Shown here piece by piece: positions 57,571-64,000 of a DNA stretch of 64,000 nucleotides. The first letter of the stretch is position 1. Each line of letters begins with the position of its first letter. Where the stretch lies: positions 23,585,364 to 23,649,363 of the forward strand of contig NC_068977.1 of the NCBI RefSeq assembly GCF_016808095.1, given 5' to 3'. Below the pieces are notes generated by a model. The model did no database searches. It was not told the origin of the DNA and saw only the letters and a program-made list of their open reading frames with translations. Origin of the DNA: Vigna angularis (taxonomy: Eukaryota; Streptophyta; Magnoliopsida; Fabales; Fabaceae). Made by a program: the position numbers and the translations under genes.

Positions 57571-58019
57571 CCCTTCTTTTTTGTAGTGTTTTTCTTTTTC
57601 CTATTCACATAGATTAATAGTTCTGCTTGAAAGTCCACCTGCTATTTTTTTTTCTTATTCTTTTGTTTCTCTTACCAGATTATTGTCATCCTAGAAGGTT
57701 CAACAAGATTACATCATTGAGCAACTCTGCCTGTTGTACTATTTCTCAAGGTGTGTAAGGAAAAATATATATTTATAGTTCTTATTTACTACAGATTTCA
57801 AAGAATTTTACTAGCTCATTATTTATGTTTCTTGTCAACACCCAATTTCGTCCGGATTAACTAATAGGTTTGCTGTATTTTTATCATGAGTGAAAAATAA
57901 AAAAATAATGAAAAAATATATATAATAATAAAATCATAATAAAAAATAAAAAAAATAATAATAATAAAAAATAATAATATACAAATAAAAAATGAAAAAA
58001 TAAAAATACCAGCCAATCA

Positions 58020-59130
58020 GTCTCACGTTCGGCCTTGATGTGTTGAATGTTCGGCCTTGATGTGTTGAACGCTCGTTCTTGATGCGTTCAACGTTCGGTC
58101 TTTATGTTTGTTGAACGTTCGGTCTTGCTGTCTTTACTGTTGAACGCTCGTTCTTTTTGTTTTTGAACGTTCGTTCTTAATGAGTTTATTGTCTGTACGT
58201 TCGTGCTTGATGAGTTTATTGTTGAACGTTCGGTCTGGCTTTGTTTATTGATGAACGTTCGGTCTTTTGAGTTGAACGTTCGGCTTGATGTTGTTTAACG
58301 TTCGTTCTTTATTGAACAAACGTTCGTCTCGGTCCTTTTGGACGTTCGTCCACAAGCTTTTCAACCGTTCGGCCGTTCGTCCTCAACCGTTCGTCCTCTC
58401 AGGTTTACCGTTCAGTTTGTTAGTGAACGTTCGGCCATGTTTGTTTACTGAACGTTCGGTCTTCATTTGAACGTTCGGTCTTTGTAATGTTATTCTCATT
58501 TAAACGTTCGGTCTCCATGCGTTTGTCTTCAGCGTTTGTGCTTAATTTCTTACAGCGTTCGGTTTTGAGCGCTCGTCCTATGCCTTGTGCGACCGCTCGC
58601 CCAATTCGTTCCCCCTCATCTACGCTCGTCCTTCTCTGTTCTGGCGCTCGTCCTATGCCTTGTGCGACCGCTCGCCCAGATCGTTTCTCCTCTTCTACCG
58701 TTCGTCCTGATCGTTCCAACCGTTTGGCCATTCGTCACCTGACGTTCGGTTATTTTGTCTCATGGACGTTCGGTCATTGGACCTCACCGTCCGATTATCC
58801 TTGCCCTCCCAAGTGTTTAAACGTTCGACGGTTCAGTCTGGCAATTTTACCGCTCGTTCTCTAATATTTTTCAACGTTCGTACTGTTATCGTTCGATCTT
58901 GAGCAGATAGTGTCATGATTTAATCTGAAGCGTTTGGTCATGTTATGTGTTCGTCAACGTTCGGTTTTGATAATGTTTATGTGTTAGTTGAACGTTCGGC
59001 CTTGTTGATGTATTGAGCGTCCGGTCTTGATAGTGAACGTTCGTCTGGGGAACATTGTTCGGTGCGTTCGTCCAATCGGTGTATAATAGTTTTTAAAAAT
59101 GGTCGTTCGTCTCAGTATAACGTTCGGCCA
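58020..59130. repeat. CGTTCG word cluster in Ogre-like LTR
   Basis: Several dozen copies of (A)CGTTCGG(T/C)C or CGTTCGTCC, spaced irregularly at about 15-35 bp, with GCTCGTCC and GTTCGTTC variants. The same words mark the solo LTR at 28690-29330 and, in variant form, the leader repeats at 63480-64000. Confidence 0.85.
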
Positions 59131-61139
59131 AACAATGTAATATAATTCCCACCAGCTGTTTCCCACAATGCTCCAATGAAATGCTGCCGACAGTTTCAGC
59201 AAATGAGGACTGCCGACAATCTCCAAGCCGACAGTTTGCCATGGTCCACTCCCCCACAATCTTCCACTAATGATTCCCGCTAATGATTCCCATCAAAAAT
59301 CTCCATTTTCAATATCCACCAATCAAACTTACCGACACTTAGCTTTTGATGTCAATTTAAACCATCCAGCACCACCTTCATCGGGGGGAGGCCTACGGCC
59401 ATTCCTAGGCACTGATACCCTCTCCAGCATCATCATCTCCAACACGACTACCAACACCTCACAACAGCCCATCATTTTCATCCCTTCATGATAAACAACC
59501 CCTTGATCGTCCTCGCCTAACCAACACAGCCCATCATCTTCATTCCTTTCGTCCTCCATATACACAGACAGTACCCTCCATGCATATCACAAGACCCATC
59601 ATTTTCCCAACCTTCATCGTCATTCGCCCAATCATCAACCAATATCTAGTCAGCTTCACCCATCAACTAAACTTCCCTCTCACTCCCAACTCCTCATCTC
59701 CAACAACAATCATCATACACCCCAACCACCAGAAACCCAAACACAAAACTTCCATTACCCATTTAGGAACGTGGTTTAGTTCAACATCTTTATCCTCCAA
59801 TCATCACGTACAACCACATATTCTTTCATCTTCAACCTCTATTCCCCTCCGTCAACCTAACATCATCACCTTCACCTATACCTCACGGCCTAACCTCAGA
59901 TCCTCACGACCAGCACTCAACACCTCTAACAGCTCAACAATCATCCTTATTCACTCAACCACTAACACAGGCCTTCACCCTCGAACACCTCATACACAAT
60001 CCCATTCTCTTCATCACTTTTGACTTGTGATACCAAAACCCCAAATCAATACACAGCATAACAAATCCAGTGCACACAATCACACAATCCTGAATCAATC
60101 AATAATTGATAAAATTCAAAAAAAAAAGAGAGAAGAGGTTTGGTGGCGTCAGCCACGGCTCGCGGTGGTCGGGTTCCCCCAGGCAGCGGAGGTGCGGCGA
60201 TTTCCAAAGAAGCAGGGGCGCGGTCCTAGTGGCGGCTCATGACGACGACGGTTGGAAGTTTGGGCGTGCGTGGAGAACTAAGGGAGAGGACGAGCTGGAG
60301 CGACGGCTGACAACGATCCCGGCGGCGTACTACGATCCACGGCGGGCGGTTAGAAGGAGGAGGCTTGAATCCGTGACCAGAGAAGAGTTTATGGAAGGCG
60401 GTGGCGCGGCGGCCTATGTGCGGGAGCCGGCGGACGGCGACAGTTGTCCCTGGCAACGCCGTGGCTTGCGGTGGCCGGAATCGTGGTCTGGGATTGACGG
60501 AGGAGTACTCTGGATCAGAAAGGGAAGGAAACCGTGTTGGATTGGAGAAATGCTGAACTCCAAGTTCTCCTGAGCAAGAACGAAAAAGGCCTTAGGGCCT
60601 GCTCTCTGTCCAACTCTCAGAAAAAATAAAAAAACATTAATAACAAAAAAATATAAAATGGAATAGAAACAACCCAAAAAAAAAAAAGAAGGAATTTTTT
60701 TCACGCACCCCTTGCTTTTCATTCACATCTCCATTTCGTGTGGGCTTTAAAACCCCGCCTGTTTTTGCCAATAAAATAAAAAAAGAGAGAACACGTTTCG
60801 GGATGTACTCCCAAATTTCATTTCTACACCACTCGGCCAGATACAAAGTTGAAGAAAAGGAGAAGGAGCTCCAATTTTATTCTGCACGCACCTCTGGTTT
60901 TTATCTCTGTATCCCTATGCCTCTTATGCTTTCTCTTTGGCTTTTATTTTTTATGTTTTTATTGCATGTAATCCCTTTGTATATTAACTCTCATCCTTTT
61001 GTTTTATTTATATCTATTGAACTTGTTTGTTTCGTTTTACATAAAAAATTACAAAAATAAAAAAAAATGAATGAAGAAAAATAAAATACATAAATTCTAA
61101 AAAATTACAAAAATCTTTTCTCTTTCTTAATTAAAATTA

Positions 61140-61560
61140 CCAAAAATATGTTTCAAAGGTTTAGGCACATGTGTGATCGCATGCATCGTCCTTGTGCCAA
61201 AAACATTTTCTCTTTCTTAATTAAAATTACCAAAAATATGTTTCAGAGGTTTAAGCACATGTGTGATCGCACGCATCGTCCTTGTGCTAAAAATCTTTTC
61301 TTCCTCTTTTCTTCAAAAATTAAAAAATATGATTTAAAGGTTTAGGCACATGTGTGATCACACGCATCGTCCTTGTGCCAAAGACCTTTTCTTTTTTTCT
61401 TCAAAAATGCCAAAAATATGTTTCAAAGGTTTAGGCACATGTGTGATCACACGCATCGTCCTTGTGCCAAAGACCTTTTCTTTTTTTCTTCAAAAATGCC
61501 AAAAATATGTTTCAAAGGTTTAGGCACATGTGTGATCGCACGCATCGTCCTTGTGCTAAA
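61140..61560. repeat. About 90-bp tandem array in Ogre-like LTR
   Basis: Five units start near 61148, 61238, 61329, 61418 and 61507. Each contains ATGTTTCAAAGGTTTAGGCA and GCATCGTCCTTGTGCCAAA. Because 90 is divisible by three, frames stay open through several units and mimic small genes. Confidence 0.88.
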
Positions 61561-62213
61561 AACCTTTTCTGCTTGTTTCATAAAAAAATTACAAAAAAAT
61601 ATAAAATCTTCAAAAACTAAAAAACATCTATTTTTCAAACTACAAGCAATATCGCCTTGCCAGAACTACGTGATCCTTGATTCTCCATCAAAAGTGGAGA
61701 TACGTAGGAGCAAGGCTAGCCCTTGTCAGGTTCACTTCCCCAAAAATCCAAATTTATCCAAAATCATCTTCAATCAAATTTCCAAACAATTTCCAAACTA
61801 ATTTTCAAGCAGTTTCTAAAAGAACTACGGAACCCTGATTTCTCATTCTTAATGAGAATACGTAGGAGCAAGGTCAATCCTTGTCGGGCCCAAAAAACTA
61901 AAAAATACATGTTGTTTCTTTAGAATCTTATTTTAGGGGATAGTTAAACATTTTGAAAACCACATTCATATTCGCATATTTAGTAAAGGTACTACCTTAG
62001 GGCAGGCGTTGTAGGGTGCTAATACCTTCCCTACACGTAACCGACTCCCGAACTTAGAATCTCATTTTCGCAGACCATGCCTTATCATTTTATGGTTTTT
62101 CCGTAGTTTTCCAGAATAAACTATGGTGGCGACTCCAAATCTCTTTTTCAAAACTTTGTAACCGTTTATTTTTCCACGGATCGTCGTCCCATCGCGATTC
62201 CGGTTGCGACAGA

Positions 62214-62231
62214 TGGCGACTCCGCTGGGGA
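62214..62231 (+). other. Primer binding site, tRNA-Arg type
   Basis: TGGCGACTCCGCTGGGGA lies two bases after the LTR end. It is complementary to the 3' end of a plant tRNA-Arg (my recall of that tRNA gives one mismatch in 18). It fixes the plus-strand orientation and the LTR boundary. Confidence 0.75.
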
Positions 62232-64000
62232 CGTCAGAGAGTCAGGCCATTTAATTAGATGTGCGAATTCGATGTGGTTTTTCTTTGTGTTTTTCTTCCC
62301 CTTTTTCTTTATCTTTGTCTAATATTTGGCATAGTTGTATCTGTGTATGTTTTGATTTTATTGAACCCTAGGGTAGAAAACATGTTATACCTGCCTGGGA
62401 GTCTTTTGTTTGTTTTGTAGGTGAGGGTTTGGGGTGTACAACTGCATTCTCCCTTCACACACACACACAATATGCATATCATGAGTGAGGCCCTATACCC
62501 GGGTCTGAGCGCAACTTAGAAATAGAGGGGTTGTGTAGCGGTGCCATTTGGGACATACTTCCTGTTTGGCTATCGTGAGAACTCCAGCTAGAGTCTGTTC
62601 TCTTCATTTGTGTCTCCACATCTAGTTGATTACTCTGACTGTTGTGGAGAAACAGTGAAGAGAGCCATAGCTCTGGTGGCCTGATTTAAGCATTAGGAAG
62701 CTATCCTTGTGAGTGCATATATTTGGCCTTAGAACTTTTGTCATTCAACCTTTGATAAGGCACAAAAGGGAGAAACGTGTATTCTTATAACCCTCATGTT
62801 CGCTTAATAAAATCACGTACCTTATACATATCATCATATCTCTTTATCTTTTTTTTCTTTTCTGTTTTTTTTCCTTCTTTCTTAGCTCATGTTTTTCTTT
62901 ATAGTCTCGTCACATTTTGTGGATTCTAGTTGAGAAATTATAAATTTGTGATTGAATCCTTATGGTAAAAATGGAAATTAACATGGAATTTGAGTCGAGG
63001 GGTATAAGAATTTGGTGAGTTTGTCAGAGGGGAAGGATTTGGGCAAATCTTAAATGCACTTCTTGAGGGCAAAACTCTATACAACTAAATCGGGCAATAT
63101 ACCCATGTCCCGTCCTGGCTGAAGTTTATGGGACCCTTAATCGTTGTTACAATCTTAAGGGGGAAAGATGTTATGTTGTCTATCAGTGTTGTATATGTGG
63201 TTCATTTCCCGTGAGACTGGAGACGCCTTAAATTCCCCGTACCAAATGGACGAGCTATTGCAGTGCAAACCAAATATGAAAGGAGCAAATGAAAGGCGCA
63301 ACTTTGTGCAAGTTTAAACGAAGAACAAGTTAAATAGTGTGTCCCTTGGCAGCATAGATCGCAGAATATATATCATTGCGGGAGCTAAAATTGAGCTTGG
63401 AAGAATCTCCAACAAATTATAGAGATGAACCAACCGTAAGGCATGCAGAAACGCTCGTCGCCGGAGTGACGCCAAGTAAACGTTCGTCTAGCTCTCTGAA
63501 GAAGACGCTCATCCGGAGGACGTGAGAAGAGGACGTTTGTCCAGGACGCTTAGAGAGGACGATCGTCCAGGCAGAAATAGACGCTCGGCGTGTAGAAGAG
63601 GGCGCTCGTCCAATGTGATAAAAGGGCGCTCGTCCAAGATTTGGGACGCTCGTCCAGATGACATGAGAAGAGGACGTTCGTCCAGGACGCTTAGAGAGGA
63701 CGATCGTCCAGGCAGATATGGACGCTCGGCCTGTAGAAGAGGGCGCTCGTCCAATGTGATAAAAGGGCGCTCGTCTAAGATTTGGGACGCTCGTCCAGGC
63801 CAGAGAAGAGGACGCTCGTCCAGATGACATGAGAAGAGGACGTGCCTCCAGGACGCTTGGAGAGGACGATCGTCCAGGCAGAAATGGACGCTCGGCCTGT
63901 AGAAGAGGGCTCTCGTCCAATGTGATAAAAGGGCGCTCGTCCAAGATTTGGGACGCTCGTCCAGGCCAGAGAAGAGGACGCTCGTCCAGATGACATGAGA
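62232..64000 (+). mobile_element. Leader of Ogre-like element (window end)
   Basis: No gag frame is visible before the window ends. The region 62232-63400 is plain sequence with a short (CA)n near 62457-62468. From about 63480 a tandem array begins. Ogre elements usually have a long leader or an extra ORF before gag; neither can be confirmed here. Confidence 0.55.
63480..64000. repeat. 166-bp tandem array with GCTCGTCC words
   Basis: Units begin with GATGACATGAGA at 63657, 63823 and 63989 (spacing 166 bp), with a shorter divergent unit before. Each unit holds about seven (G)ACG(C/T)TCGTCCA words. The array leaves the window. Open frames on both strands (for example 63417-63944 minus) come from the repeat. 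Confidence 0.88.

Larger units (their letters stand above)
51295..57588. mobile_element. Pack-CACTA element, 6.3 kb
   Basis: Starts CACTACAAGAAATTGG and ends TTCTTTTTTGTAGTG, with TTT duplications (51292-51294 and 57589-57591; low-complexity, so weak alone). TTACCGAAGG/CCTTCGGTAA hairpin repeats occupy both ends (51310-51410 and 57338-57570). No transposase is encoded. The interior holds an NLR-type LRR fragment (52407-52619 minus) and a satellite-like 161-162 bp array (about 53990-55100). The rest was not recognised. Confidence 0.88.
57833..62211 (+). mobile_element. Ogre/Tat-like 5' LTR, 4.4 kb
   Basis: Starts TGTCAACACCC and ends TTGCGACA (TGTC/GACA termini). Directly after it comes a primer site for tRNA-Arg, so this is a 5' LTR and the element runs off the window to the right. 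LTRs above 4 kb with a tRNA-Arg primer are typical of the Ogre/Tat gypsy lineage. It contains a CGTTCG cluster (58020-59130), a C-rich tract (59250-60010), a GC-rich island (60130-60540) and a 90-bp tandem array (61140-61560). Confidence 0.75.

Noticed and set aside
59580..60023. 147-codon Thr/Ser/His-rich frame
   Set aside because: The C- and A-rich strand asymmetry makes stops rare on the plus strand; no domain, and it is inside an LTR.
61148..61801. Repetitive frames in 90-bp units
   Set aside because: The unit length is near a multiple of three so frames persist by chance; inside an LTR.
63417..63996. Open frames of up to 175 codons on the minus strand
   Set aside because: Products of the 166-bp GCTCGTCC array; both strands are open.

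Overview
This window is nuclear DNA from a flowering plant, most probably a legume of the Vigna/Phaseolus type. The evidence is AT-rich intergenic DNA, plant-type Ty1/copia, SIRE-like and Ogre/Tat-like retrotransposons, CACTA and hAT DNA transposons, receptor-like proteins (RLPs) of the EIX2 type, and LTRs rich in the AATCGATTA and CGTTCG motifs. The genus is an inference from repeat style. No bacterial or organellar genes, CRISPR arrays, rRNA or tRNA genes were seen.

Only one intact cellular gene is supported: an RLP gene on the minus strand at 30453-33650. A close paralogue at 4229-7435, same strand, is a pseudogene with two nonsense codons and two frame-shifting deletions (13 bp and 2 bp) that together restore the frame. 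RLP-type upstream DNA occurs three times (about 9718-10232, 12506-12927, 33784-34140), so the locus looks like an old tandem RLP cluster broken up by transposons.

Layout: 1-620 LTR-like fragment and (TA)n; 787-1903 a roughly 450-bp tandem duplication; 3180-4120 LTR fragment; 4229-7435 RLP pseudogene; 7658-8198 hAT-type MITE; 10932-12505 SIRE-like 3' LTR and 3' end; 12931-15523 copia remnant 1; 15784-23302 a copia element (flanking repeats AAAGT) carrying two CACTA insertions, 18658-22062 and 22319-23282; 23303-27949 no supported gene; 27955-30213 solo LTR (TGTGA repeats); 30453-33650 RLP; 34286-37670 copia remnant 2; 37671-39050 deleted copia remnant 3; 39233-40420 a second hAT-type MITE with extra captured DNA; 40500-40996 a TRIM; 40997 to about 50265 a hAT transposon whose transposase is split by a 3.2-kb solo LTR (CTTGC repeats); 50266-51291 retrotransposon-derived DNA; 51295-57588 a 6.3-kb CACTA element; 57833-62211 a 4.4-kb LTR followed by a tRNA-Arg-type primer site at 62214 and leader DNA with 166-bp tandem repeats running off the end.

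The most interesting content is the CACTA family. Three non-autonomous elements share TAC/CGG-rich hairpin repeats of about 27 nt near their ends. Two carry host gene pieces: a mitochondrial Rieske iron-sulfur fragment and a PXC1-like LRR receptor-kinase fragment in one, and an NLR leucine-rich-repeat fragment plus a 161-162 bp satellite-like array in another. I see no wholly new biological system; the window is best read as a resistance-type RLP cluster eroded by nested transposition, with exact target-site duplications that allow the order of insertions to be worked out.
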